Shown piece by piece: positions 39,448-47,128 of a DNA stretch of 64,000 bases (position 1 is its first letter; each line of letters opens with the position of its first letter). A program made the position numbers and the translations under genes. The notes beneath the pieces are model-generated. The model was not told where the DNA came from. It was given only the letters and a program-made list of their open reading frames with translations, and searched no databases. The stretch is from the IMG/VR virus record IMGVR_UViG_3300027749_003047, positions 62,001-126,000 of that record; one strand, written 5' to 3'. Source of the stretch: a virus.

Positions 39448-40568
39448 CTCTGTATCAGCGTTATAACTGTGCTGCCTCCGCTATTAACTCTATTCTTAAT
39501 AGTATCCATGGCACCTTGTGTCATGTAGATCGTGGTATTTTGACTTGTAGGAGTAGTTACACTCATCACATTACTGCCATCATCCCTGCTCAGTGTGATC
39601 TTGGGTTCTTGTATGTCTACCACAATCCCGGTTAGAGCATTGTAATCTGGAAGTAATCTATTACTTGTAGTATTTAATAAATTCATCTGTGCCTTCATCA
39701 TACTATCGATAATGTCTAGTATATTTGCAAGAAAGTTCTGATCAAGGAAATTACGTGCTAGTTTGTCTTGGTATACTTCTTGCTGTTGCTGATCCAACAC
39801 ATTAGCAAGCCCTTGTTCTTTGAGAAAATTCATGTCTAATGCATTTTTCATTTCAAATTTTGTGTTAGTTTTTTGCTGATCTTGATTTAATTCTTTAGGA
39901 GGAGCAACAATCATCATGTTGTTGATGGCACCTTCGCTAAGTTTTAATATGACAGGCGGGCTAGGAGGTGTGCCTCTATTATCTACTCTAGTAGCTTGAA
40001 ACGCCTGATTTAATACGACTTGGCCAGCATCACTTTCAACAATAATCTCTCCAACTTTGCAGTTTGTTTCAATATCGCTAACAGTACGAGTTAGTCTATC
40101 ACTGGGACAGCTGGGTAATAGAATAAATGTACTACGACCCAGTTCATCTACTGTAGCAGTAAAGTCTGTACCACGCACACTGACAGTGGCACTTGGTGTA
40201 GTGATACCCACATTCTGCGGATTATTTTTGGCTATCTGTCCTGATGCATAGCGCACAGTGCCCAACGCCATATTAAGAGATAGTTTACCTGCGCCTTTCT
40301 TGGCATCGTATACAAAGTCATCAATGACTAGTTTGCTGTTTTCATTTACTTGTACTTTGGTCTGATCTTCGAATGTTATCCCAACCTTGCCCTGAGTTGT
40401 GCGAACAGTATCGTTCATCTCCATACCAGTGCCTTTGGTTCCAACTATATTTTGAGTTTTGCGTGTTACTGTTGGTGCCGCGTTCACTTGTTCAGTTATG
40501 GTGCCAATAGCCGCGTAGCTCTGTGAGATTGCTAACAGAGCTACAACGCCTATTAAAAATTTAACCAT
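39444..40568 (-). CDS. FecR-domain periplasmic protein
   Basis: 374 residues. Signal peptide (MVKFLIGVVALLAISQSYA) and a FecR domain (about 30-200) with the typical DTVRTTQGKVGITFEDQTKV and TPSATVSVRGTDFTATVDEL segments. The remainder is Gln/Asn-rich and helical. FecR domains occur in periplasmic and surface proteins, often encoded with CHASE2 cyclases in bacteria; here a CHASE2 cyclase is encoded 4 kb downstream. It may sense or tether extracellular fibre components. One base from the curlin gene upstream. Confidence 0.8.
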   Translation of the reverse strand: MVKFLIGVVALLAISQSYAAIGTITEQVNAAPTVTRKTQNIVGTKGTGMEMNDTVRTTQGKVGITFEDQTKVQVNENSKLVIDDFVYDAKKGAGKLSLNMALGTVRYASGQIAKNNPQNVGITTPSATVSVRGTDFTATVDELGRSTFILLPSCPSDRLTRTVSDIETNCKVGEIIVESDAGQVVLNQAFQATRVDNRGTPPSPPVILKLSEGAINNMMIVAPPKELNQDQQKTNTKFEMKNALDMNFLKEQGLANVLDQQQQEVYQDKLARNFLDQNFLANILDIIDSMMKAQMNLLNTTSNRLLPDYNALTGIVVDIQEPKITLSRDDGSNVMSVTTPTSQNTTIYMTQGAMDTIKNRVNSGGSTVITLIQR

Positions 40569-40569
40569 G

Positions 40570-41493
40570 TTAACGAGATAGCGGAGTTAACAAATTACTG
40601 CCAGCGCCTTGACTAATGTTAACAGTGTTACTTGCGCCGCTAATTTTTACATTAGCATCTTGGCCGGTGCCGCCTTGGTTAATATTAACACTATTACTAG
40701 CACCTGTAATTCCTAAATTAGCCAAGTTACTTGTACCATTTTGTTGAATTAACACAGTGTTGTCATCGCCTGCTAACGCACCGGATGTGTATCCGCCAAC
40801 TGTAACAGTATTCAAACTACCAACTTGTGTTACACCAAAATAGTTACCTGTACTACTTGCATTGATTCCAATGGCATTACTGCCGCTACCTGATTGATCA
40901 AGTACTGCTTGGTTTGAGCCGCCGGTACCGCTAAAACTGACATTGGCTGTGTTACTGCTTCCACGCATTTTAGAATACACATCGTCACTTGGTCCTGCTG
41001 TGGTAGCACTTATACTATTGCCCGTACCTGTGACATCGGCTTCAAATTTAGAGCTGTTGCCAGTTTGTAACACATTAATACTGGTCTTGCTTGCATTTGA
41101 TTGAGTACCACCTGCATTAACATTGAATATGGCTGTTGATCCGGTTACTCCACTGGTACCTGTAGAATATGTAATATCGGTAGATATACCACTTGTTACT
41201 GATGCCGATACTCCTAACGATACTGTGTTGCCCGATCCAACTTGTGTTATTGCAATATTAGCACCATCGGCATTAATTATAGCCGCATCTGTTCTGTTGC
41301 TTGTCAATGCTTTAACTGTATTACCTGCACCATCCTGAGTAATATTAATCACAGCATTACTCCCCGTCTGATCGATGTAGATACTGTTGTCAACAGCATA
41401 GCCCAATGGTGGCATTGCAGACACCATAAGAATTGTAAGTAATTTTCGCGACAACTTACCAGCGCCTTTTAAACTTGATGTTTTCATCATCAT
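40570..41493 (-). CDS. Curlin-repeat (CsgA/CsgB-like) protein
   Basis: 307 residues. Long signal region ending GYAVDNS, then many degenerate curlin-type repeats (IYIDQTGSNAVINITQDGAG; ITQVGSGNTVSLGV; FGVTQVGSLNTVTVGG; VLIQQNGTSNLANLGI; VNINQGGTGQDANVKI). Length and repeat number exceed CsgA (151 residues). ATG is preceded by a 200-base leader with a near-palindrome. It would be the main fibre subunit or its nucleator; which of the two curlins plays which role is unknown. Confidence 0.82.
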   Translation of the reverse strand: MMMKTSSLKGAGKLSRKLLTILMVSAMPPLGYAVDNSIYIDQTGSNAVINITQDGAGNTVKALTSNRTDAAIINADGANIAITQVGSGNTVSLGVSASVTSGISTDITYSTGTSGVTGSTAIFNVNAGGTQSNASKTSINVLQTGNSSKFEADVTGTGNSISATTAGPSDDVYSKMRGSSNTANVSFSGTGGSNQAVLDQSGSGSNAIGINASSTGNYFGVTQVGSLNTVTVGGYTSGALAGDDNTVLIQQNGTSNLANLGITGASNSVNINQGGTGQDANVKISGASNTVNISQGAGSNLLTPLSR

Positions 41494-41715
41494 TACTTGA
41501 TTTGGGTTGGAACACCTTGTTTGTAACTGTTTACAAACGCTTAGTTTATCCCCTCATCGCTCCTTGGAACTCTGTTCCTTTAGTACTACTGTTCTCGCTA
41601 CATCTTTTTCCTTTGTAAAATATTTACTACATTGTTGACTTTAATTTAGTACTGCTGTTATTTTTTCGTTACATCTAAGGTGTAAAAAAATCAACACTGT
41701 TAAAAAAACAACACC
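41494..41715. promoter_or_regulatory. Leader region of the curlin operon with an operator-like palindrome
   Basis: 222 bases without a gene. Minus-strand leader of the curlin gene with a near-perfect inverted repeat GTTTGTAA-CTG-TTTACAAAC at 41522-41541 about 30 bases before the ATG, and a weak GGTGT...ACACC hairpin near 41675-41712 after the csgG stop. No consensus sigma-70 promoter is visible; the palindrome may be a repressor site or a leader hairpin. Confidence 0.4.
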
Positions 41716-42951
41716 TTATTTTACTTCCTCTAACTGCTCTGTACGAATCCATCCGCCCCTTGATTCACTGTCTGTTACTCTAAACCAGCCTTCACTTCCA
41801 GGCTGTCTTACATCTACCACTGTGCCTTTCTTGAACTGCCACTTCTTAACGCTTGTATAATCCTGCTCCGAATACAAATAAGAATCTTCTTTCAATTTAC
41901 GTTTGCCAAATAACGATCTAGCAGTATCTTGTGCTATTTTTGTTTCGTTGGGTTTGACATTGTCTTTCTTTACTTCAGCTTTCTTTTCTTCAACCTTTAC
42001 TTCTGCGGGGGCACTGGGTATGGTTTCTGTTTTTGTTTCGGGCACGGCCTGCGGTTGAACCACGACATCTTTCTTCTCCTCTACTTCTTTCTTAATCTCG
42101 CTACTGATTACTGGAGCTTTCTTTTCAACTACAGGTGCTGGTAAAACTACCGGAGTGTCCGGCTTGTATTCCCATATGCCTTTTCTTGCTCCTTCTTTGA
42201 TCAACTCAACTACAGCCATCTCTGTTGCGGCCTTGACTGCATAGGTTCCTGGCTCGTTGATTGTTAGACCCATCTCTGCTTCAAATGCCTGTGTGCCCTG
42301 ATCAAAGAACTTCAATGCTGTTGCACTATCTGCTGTTGATAAAATAGTTTTTTGTACAGTAACCACAGCTAACACCTTACCTGTATTGACACTGACAGCA
42401 CGTAAACTAATGGTCACTGTGTCTGTTGACCACTGTGTTTGTTTGCCAATACCAAATATACGCATGCCAGCGCCGCCGCTGGTAGATGTAGCATCATATC
42501 CTACAATACCGCCCTCCATGATTATACCTGCAAATTGCATAGGCATCAAAGGTTTGGCATTGGCACCTTCGTATGCTTCGCGCATCTGTCTAATGATGGT
42601 ACGTTCTTTAGTGAGGTTATCAATACCCACACGTTCCACTACTTCAAACCAGCGACCTTGTCCAACACCTTGCAAGGCCTGTATCAAGAATGTTTCAGCG
42701 CCTTGTGTAACTGCTGTACTCAAACTGGCCACATTTGGTTGTGGTCTACGTTGTCCTGTTTTATCTGTAAATCCATAAACTGCAACACTGACAGGTTTGC
42801 CGTTAGCTGGCGCAGGCATATTATCAAATTCTTTTTTGATATTAACACGTTGAGTTGTCAATGTGGGATCTACTTCAGTCAACCCTGTGCTTTGGATCAC
42901 TGCACATCCACTCAGCATCACAACAATAAGTGCAAGTAGAATCTTTTTCAT
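41716..42951 (-). CDS. csgG: CsgG-like curli secretion channel with C-terminal SH3-like domain
   Basis: 411 residues. Lipoprotein signal with lipobox LSGC (Cys16), then the CsgG domain (about 20-265: VSVAVYGFTDKTGQRRPQPN, FIIRQ-type helices, GGIVGYDATSTSGGAG, VSVNTGKVLAVVTV). E. coli CsgG is 277 residues; here a 75-residue Pro/Glu/Lys/Val linker (about 268-345) leads to an SH3-like end (SVKKWQFKKGTVVDVRQPGS, GWFRVTDSESRGGWIR). It would form a nonameric outer-membrane pore for curlin export. The SH3-like part could bind peptidoglycan. One base from csgF. Confidence 0.88.
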   Translation of the reverse strand: MKKILLALIVVMLSGCAVIQSTGLTEVDPTLTTQRVNIKKEFDNMPAPANGKPVSVAVYGFTDKTGQRRPQPNVASLSTAVTQGAETFLIQALQGVGQGRWFEVVERVGIDNLTKERTIIRQMREAYEGANAKPLMPMQFAGIIMEGGIVGYDATSTSGGAGMRIFGIGKQTQWSTDTVTISLRAVSVNTGKVLAVVTVQKTILSTADSATALKFFDQGTQAFEAEMGLTINEPGTYAVKAATEMAVVELIKEGARKGIWEYKPDTPVVLPAPVVEKKAPVISSEIKKEVEEKKDVVVQPQAVPETKTETIPSAPAEVKVEEKKAEVKKDNVKPNETKIAQDTARSLFGKRKLKEDSYLYSEQDYTSVKKWQFKKGTVVDVRQPGSEGWFRVTDSESRGGWIRTEQLEEVK

Positions 42952-42952
42952 A

Positions 42953-43399
42953 TTATTGGAATTGGAATTGACTTAGAGGAATTACTACAGTGGTCTGATT
43001 TCCAGTGACATCGGTGACTGTCATTGTTACGGCCGTGCCATCCTTTGACCAGAATATAGTATTACCCTCAAAGTTTAATGTGCCGCTGTTAGTGCCGCCA
43101 TTGGCAAACATGGCAGTGGCTAAATTTTGACTGATCTGTGCATAGATACGACTTTCCAAGTTGTTTAGAAACTTAGATATGTTGGTGTTAGCCGCGTCAG
43201 CTTTGGCTTTGTCTAATGCGGCTTGTATATCTTTCTTAACTTGTACCTGTCGAGTGAATTCTTGATTTTCGATAGTAAGCACGTGAGAACTGTAACCTAC
43301 ACCGTTAAAGCTAGGGCTTTTGAATTGATAGTCGCCTATGGGTGCAGAAACACACACAATAGGCATTAAGGATAGCAATAGTATCGCCAATTTAGACAT
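42953..43399 (-). CDS. csgF: CsgF-like curli assembly factor
   Basis: 148 residues from ATG 43399; a start five codons earlier lies in the GGGAG ribosome site. After a signal peptide (MSKLAILLLSLMPIVCVSA) comes the CsgF signature (PIGDYQFKSPSFNG, FLNNLESRIYAQISQNLATA, VTMTVTDVTGNQTTVVIPLS), matching E. coli CsgF in plan. CsgF caps the CsgG pore and helps nucleate the fibre. It is the first gene of the curli-like module. CsgE is not found. Confidence 0.85.
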   Translation of the reverse strand: MSKLAILLLSLMPIVCVSAPIGDYQFKSPSFNGVGYSSHVLTIENQEFTRQVQVKKDIQAALDKAKADAANTNISKFLNNLESRIYAQISQNLATAMFANGGTNSGTLNFEGNTIFWSKDGTAVTMTVTDVTGNQTTVVIPLSQFQFQ

Positions 43400-43488
43400 G
43401 GTCTTCGCTCCCACTAGGTCTTATTATTATTTAAGCCGTGAGAACAGAGAATTATACTAGTGTATTATATACGCAGATTACTAATATA

Positions 43489-45048
43489 TTAAAATAGTTT
43501 GCGGAGAAGACTGTCAACTTCTGCAAGAGCTTGTCTGTGTTCAGAAATTGATTCAGTTTTTTTCTTTTTTGGAACTTTGGCTATTATTTTTTTAAATGTT
43601 GCCAATGCGCTAGGGTTTGGTCTAAAATCAATTATAGACGAAATAGTTATATTTTCTTCTAAGCTAGCTATTAGATCCTGCATAGTAGCTGGATCGTTGA
43701 CAACAGAGTAACTTAGTGTTGGAATATTTAACAGTAATAATGATTGGTGTTTGTTAATTAATTGATAATGCGCAGCCGCCAGTACTGCCACATGTGCGCT
43801 GGTTGTTTTGTAATCAATTTTGCCATTTTTAGGAATAGATTCTACAATGTTATTGATATACTGAAGCATACTGGGCTCTGGTGCAACAGCTAGATACATT
43901 TCTTTGAACATTTTTTGTACACTACCAGCCCTTTTCGCATTCATTGGCATAAAGACTGTTTCATTAAGAGCTGAAATATTCTTATCGCCCAGTGCAGGAA
44001 CTACATGACTCTGTCCTAATACCTCATTGGTCCAGAACTCCATTATCTCTTTTGCTTTGCGTACATCAAGTTTCCCACAACTGAGTACAAAATCACTAAC
44101 TCCTGTACCGCCTTTTTGTGCATAATCTTCTTTAGGACTATCAGATGCTTTTACTTCGATTTTGAGAGATGGTCCATCTGGTCTTACTATCCCAATGTCT
44201 CCCGGATGGATCTTTTCAGTATTTTTACCCGCTAGCACCAGCATCCATTCACCTTGACCAGATGCGGAGTTTCCTGATCCGGGATTTATTTTACCAAGAT
44301 CGATTAATAAATTAAAATATGGACTGCTTGAAGGAACCAACGTACCATCGCCGCCATTGGCAACTATAGTAGGTAAATCAATTGGCTTGGTACTGTCATC
44401 TGCACAATCATCTAGAAATTGATAAATTAGTTGATGGCCTATTCCACGTTCCTTACCGTTAAACCATGCAGTTGCCAATGCCGAACCTACAGCTTTTTTT
44501 ACCTTTAGATCGGTCAGTTGCGAAAGTTTTTTTACTCTAGCAGTAATATTTTTTTCTACTTCGTCTCGAGTAACATCCGGATTTGTTCTGCTGTCTATTT
44601 CATTTTTTAAATTAGCTATGGCCGATGCAAATTCATTAGCGTCATCAATCAACCCTTGAGCAATCAGCAGGTCATGGTATTTTTTGAATTTGTTTAATTC
44701 CTGTTCAAGTGTTAAGATAGCAGTATCGTCATTTTCATACAAAGGTTGCTCTGGGTGTTGTTCTGGGCCGTTTGGTTGTCCTGGATACGAGTCTGTTGCA
44801 TCATCATATTCTTGATCTAGTTCAGGTTCTAGTTCTTGTTCAGGTTGTTGTTGGGGCTGGGGTTGCAGTTGGGGATTAACTGCAGGCGTTGGTTCAGTCT
44901 GTAAGACTTGCTCAATTTGATCTGTCATATCAGTAATCGTCTGAAGAACTTCACGAGCTATTTCGGGATTATCTTCAACAGAATGAATAATAGATTGCAA
45001 ATCAGAATTAATATCAGTAGATTCGTTTAAAATGTCAATTACACGCAT
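43489..45048 (-). CDS. Unknown 519-residue protein with a PD-(D/E)xK-like motif
   Basis: The N-terminus MRVIDILNESTDINSDL is like those of virion or prohead proteins of T4-like phages. A Pro/Gln/Glu-rich spacer (about 52-105) follows, then a helical part. In the middle, GEWMLVLAG (Glu267), GDIGIV (Asp284) and KIEVKAS (Glu298, Lys300) follow the order of a restriction-endonuclease fold active site. Nuclease activity is possible but unproven. An exact TATAAATA lies at 45056-45063. It begins a separate unit from the bilin operon. Confidence 0.55.
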   Translation of the reverse strand: MRVIDILNESTDINSDLQSIIHSVEDNPEIAREVLQTITDMTDQIEQVLQTEPTPAVNPQLQPQPQQQPEQELEPELDQEYDDATDSYPGQPNGPEQHPEQPLYENDDTAILTLEQELNKFKKYHDLLIAQGLIDDANEFASAIANLKNEIDSRTNPDVTRDEVEKNITARVKKLSQLTDLKVKKAVGSALATAWFNGKERGIGHQLIYQFLDDCADDSTKPIDLPTIVANGGDGTLVPSSSPYFNLLIDLGKINPGSGNSASGQGEWMLVLAGKNTEKIHPGDIGIVRPDGPSLKIEVKASDSPKEDYAQKGGTGVSDFVLSCGKLDVRKAKEIMEFWTNEVLGQSHVVPALGDKNISALNETVFMPMNAKRAGSVQKMFKEMYLAVAPEPSMLQYINNIVESIPKNGKIDYKTTSAHVAVLAAAHYQLINKHQSLLLLNIPTLSYSVVNDPATMQDLIASLEENITISSIIDFRPNPSALATFKKIIAKVPKKKKTESISEHRQALAEVDSLLRKLF

Positions 45049-45055
45049 AGTGTAA

Positions 45056-45063
45056 TATTTATA
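45056..45063 (-). promoter_or_regulatory. Exact T4-late consensus TATAAATA
   Basis: Minus strand, seven bases before the ATG at 45048 and overlapping the last codons of the bilin reductase gene. Full match to the T4 late consensus; the transcript would have a leader of only a few bases. Confidence 0.5.
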
Positions 45064-45739
45064 CTATTTCAGGGAACAGGCATTCCTGTATGAAATGTTC
45101 AACATCTTCTTCGCTTAGACCTAAACTGACCATTACACGGGGTGTATGCGGGTTACACTTTTGATTCTGTGCATAGTAATTTTGTGCTTCTGTAGTGTTT
45201 TCAGCAGTATTGTTAGTTTCTGCTACTGTGCTCAGATAGTGTGCTACTGTAGTTCTAGCTAGGTCGGTAATCTGTTCTAGCTCTGTTTCGTCTTGTACAT
45301 TGCCCGCGGCTACCATACTTTTACTGAATATATTAGTAGCCCATTCAGGTAAAGCACGTTCTTTGCGCCATTCCAGTTTGGCTACTTCTCCTGCAAACCA
45401 TTGCATCATTGGATGGTCAGCATCGCCTGCTTTAGAGTAATCATGAAAACAGCCAGTTATCTTGTTCTTGCCAGCTATGACATCAAAGCCGTAAATTGGA
45501 GCAGGATTATGTGTATGTGGAAAGATGCAACAGTGCATCATCCAAAGGCCTTTAGTATCTCTCGCGTCAACCACATCAACGTGAGCACGGCGATAGAGAT
45601 CACTAGTCCATACCCTATTAACCCAGCCAGGTTGGTTAAAACGATCCATTCCAGGCTCGAAAACTTCAGTGCCAGTGCGCTCAAAATTATCCTCTAAAAG
45701 TTGTTGGATATCTATTAGTGTATCCCAAACTTTACTCAT
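45059..45739 (-). CDS. Ferredoxin-dependent bilin reductase (PcyA/PebS/PcyX family)
   Basis: 226 residues. Family core LYRRAHVDVVDARD, LWMMHCCIFPHTHNPAPIYG then FDVIAGKNKITGCFHDYS; His69 and Asp86 appear to match catalytic His88 and Asp105 of PcyA. These enzymes reduce biliverdin with electrons from ferredoxin to a phycobilin. Cyanophages carry PebS and other marine phages a PcyX type; the exact product here cannot be told by eye. It overlaps the heme-oxygenase gene by eight bases, giving biliverdin supply. Confidence 0.85.
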   Translation of the reverse strand: MSKVWDTLIDIQQLLEDNFERTGTEVFEPGMDRFNQPGWVNRVWTSDLYRRAHVDVVDARDTKGLWMMHCCIFPHTHNPAPIYGFDVIAGKNKITGCFHDYSKAGDADHPMMQWFAGEVAKLEWRKERALPEWATNIFSKSMVAAGNVQDETELEQITDLARTTVAHYLSTVAETNNTAENTTEAQNYYAQNQKCNPHTPRVMVSLGLSEEDVEHFIQECLFPEIV

Positions 45740-46289
45740 CTTTGTATTCGACTAATTCCAACATTTCTTTAAATGTCTCTGTAGCAAAGTCAAAACACAG
45801 TTTAGCTTCGTCAGCCATATCGTCACTGATTTTTTCACGTATCATTGTTTTGAGTTTTTCAGGATCTTCAAATTGATACATTCGACCAGCACCTGGAACT
45901 TTCTTAGCTATCATCTGCCCGCCTGCTAGATCTCCCATATGGCGCACATATATATGTGCCATCAGTTTTTTAGGATCATCCTTGATACTCAAGATATGTT
46001 TACAATAGTTATCTGTGGTTTTTAAAATGTGCGGTTTACCGTCTGTTTCATCATCCCACAGTTCCTCATAGTCTGCTAGAATATGGGGGGCACGACGAAC
46101 ATCGGGCATGCCGGACAGCAGTCCAGGATGCATCATGGCACACACTTCTACTATTTCATACTGCGGATGTTGATTTTTTAAAAATACTGCATACAGTTTG
46201 GGATTGATATTGCCACTGAACAGTATTTTAACAAATTCTTGACGCTCTGCATTAGTATGTGCGTCTTTGGTCAATTCTCTAAGGCTCAT
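45732..46289 (-). CDS. Heme oxygenase
   Basis: 185 residues. Proximal His in LTKDAHTNAERQEF (His11) and the distal-helix signature HIYVRHMGDLAGGQMIAKKV (about 112-131) identify a bacterial heme oxygenase (HO-1/HemO type, usually about 200 residues). It opens heme to biliverdin, CO and iron, using ferredoxin. Downstream bilin reductase and upstream ClpS genes overlap it by eight and four bases, so all three are one operon. Released iron might also serve the Fe-S and RNR enzymes (inference). Confidence 0.88.
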   Translation of the reverse strand: MSLRELTKDAHTNAERQEFVKILFSGNINPKLYAVFLKNQHPQYEIVEVCAMMHPGLLSGMPDVRRAPHILADYEELWDDETDGKPHILKTTDNYCKHILSIKDDPKKLMAHIYVRHMGDLAGGQMIAKKVPGAGRMYQFEDPEKLKTMIREKISDDMADEAKLCFDFATETFKEMLELVEYKDE

Positions 46290-46588
46290 TCTTCCTCCAG
46301 CTTTATCTGCAGAGGATGGCCGTCTTGTCTACTTTGATTGGTAGCTTCAACTGCTTTGGCTTCTGCTATTTCAAAACTATAGATTCCAGCTACGCCGGAG
46401 CCAGTTTCGTGTACTTGGAGCATGACATCTTTGGCACTGTCAACTGTATGCTTGAATATATCTACTAGTAGAACAATAACAAACTCCATAGGAGTAGAAT
46501 CGTCATTTAACAAGATGACTTTCCAACGTCGGGGTTCGGTAGCACGTATCTTGATCTTCTCATCGATCATTACATCTGTATTTGACAT
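46286..46588 (-). CDS. clpS: ClpS, ClpAP adaptor
   Basis: 100 residues. A disordered N-terminus then the ClpS core: PRRWKVILLNDDSTPMEFVI (N-degron pocket DD and the ND motif), VDIFKHTVDSAKDVMLQVHE and GVAGIYSFEIAEAKAVEA. It delivers N-end-rule substrates to host ClpAP. First gene of the operon with heme oxygenase and bilin reductase. Its role in the phage may be to direct degradation or to protect proteins from it. Confidence 0.92.
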   Translation of the reverse strand: MSNTDVMIDEKIKIRATEPRRWKVILLNDDSTPMEFVIVLLVDIFKHTVDSAKDVMLQVHETGSGVAGIYSFEIAEAKAVEATNQSRQDGHPLQIKLEEE

Positions 46589-46608
46589 TCTAGCTCTTTC
46601 TATTAAGA

Positions 46609-46626
46609 GGGGGAGTTTCCTCCCCC
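46609..46626 (-). terminator. Hairpin between hsp20 and clpS, weak terminator
   Basis: GGGGGAG/CTCCCCC stem with four-base loop just after the Hsp20 stop. The minus-strand tail is TCTTAATAG, not a T run, so it may attenuate or stabilise rather than stop transcription. Confidence 0.45.
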
Positions 46627-46631
46627 GTTGA

Positions 46632-47063
46632 TTATTTAATTACAATTTGTCGAGGCTTCAGTGCTTCTGGCATGATGCGGTCAATTTGAATGACCAACAT
46701 ACCGTCTTTGACTTCGGCATCTTTAACTTCCATGTATTCAGCCAGTGTCCATGTCTGTTCGAAGTTTCGGCTAGCTAGTCCGCGATGTAAGTATTCCTTA
46801 CCTTCGGTTACTACTTCACCCTGAACACCACGAACAATCAATTGATCCTGGTCAACTTCTACTGTGATTTCTTCTTTGCTGAAACCTGCCACTGCTACTT
46901 CAATAGCATATTCACTGTCACTATACTTCACAATGTTGTGTGGAGGATAGTTACTGTTTGCTTGTTGCAATCTTTGGTTAAAGATTTGATCAAAGCCAAT
47001 TAAGGCTCTACTTAGATTGGCGAAGTCTGCTGGACTCACCGCTTTTAATTGCATTGTTGCCAT
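46632..47063 (-). CDS. Small heat-shock protein, Hsp20/IbpA type
   Basis: 143 residues from ATG 47063 behind AAGGAG. An alpha-crystallin domain spans about 40-125 (YPPHNIVKYSDSEYAIEVAV, AGFSKEEITVEVDQDQLIVR, YLHRGLASRNFEQTWTL, AEVKDGMLVIQI) as in IbpA/IbpB. It holds unfolding proteins for DnaK, which is encoded just upstream. Hsp20 genes are frequent in T4-like cyanophages. C-terminal PRQIVIK fits the IxI-type tail. Confidence 0.92.
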   Translation of the reverse strand: MATMQLKAVSPADFANLSRALIGFDQIFNQRLQQANSNYPPHNIVKYSDSEYAIEVAVAGFSKEEITVEVDQDQLIVRGVQGEVVTEGKEYLHRGLASRNFEQTWTLAEYMEVKDAEVKDGMLVIQIDRIMPEALKPRQIVIK

Positions 47064-47091
47064 TTTTAATCTCCTTATATTAAGCAAGAAT

Positions 47092-47117
47092 GTGTAGGAC
47101 CCCGAAGGCGTCCTACA
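47092..47117 (-). other. UUCG-loop hairpin between dnaK and hsp20
   Basis: GTAGGACGCC-TTCG-GGGTCCTAC on the minus strand, between the dnaK stop and the hsp20 ribosome site. No T run follows, so it is probably an mRNA stability or processing element rather than a terminator. Confidence 0.5.
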
Positions 47118-47128
47118 ATTACATTATA

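Noticed and set aside
38696-41493. Repeated sequence as a CRISPR array or tandem repeat
   Set aside because: The repeats are degenerate at DNA level and in frame; they encode curlin motifs, with no regular direct repeat and spacer units.
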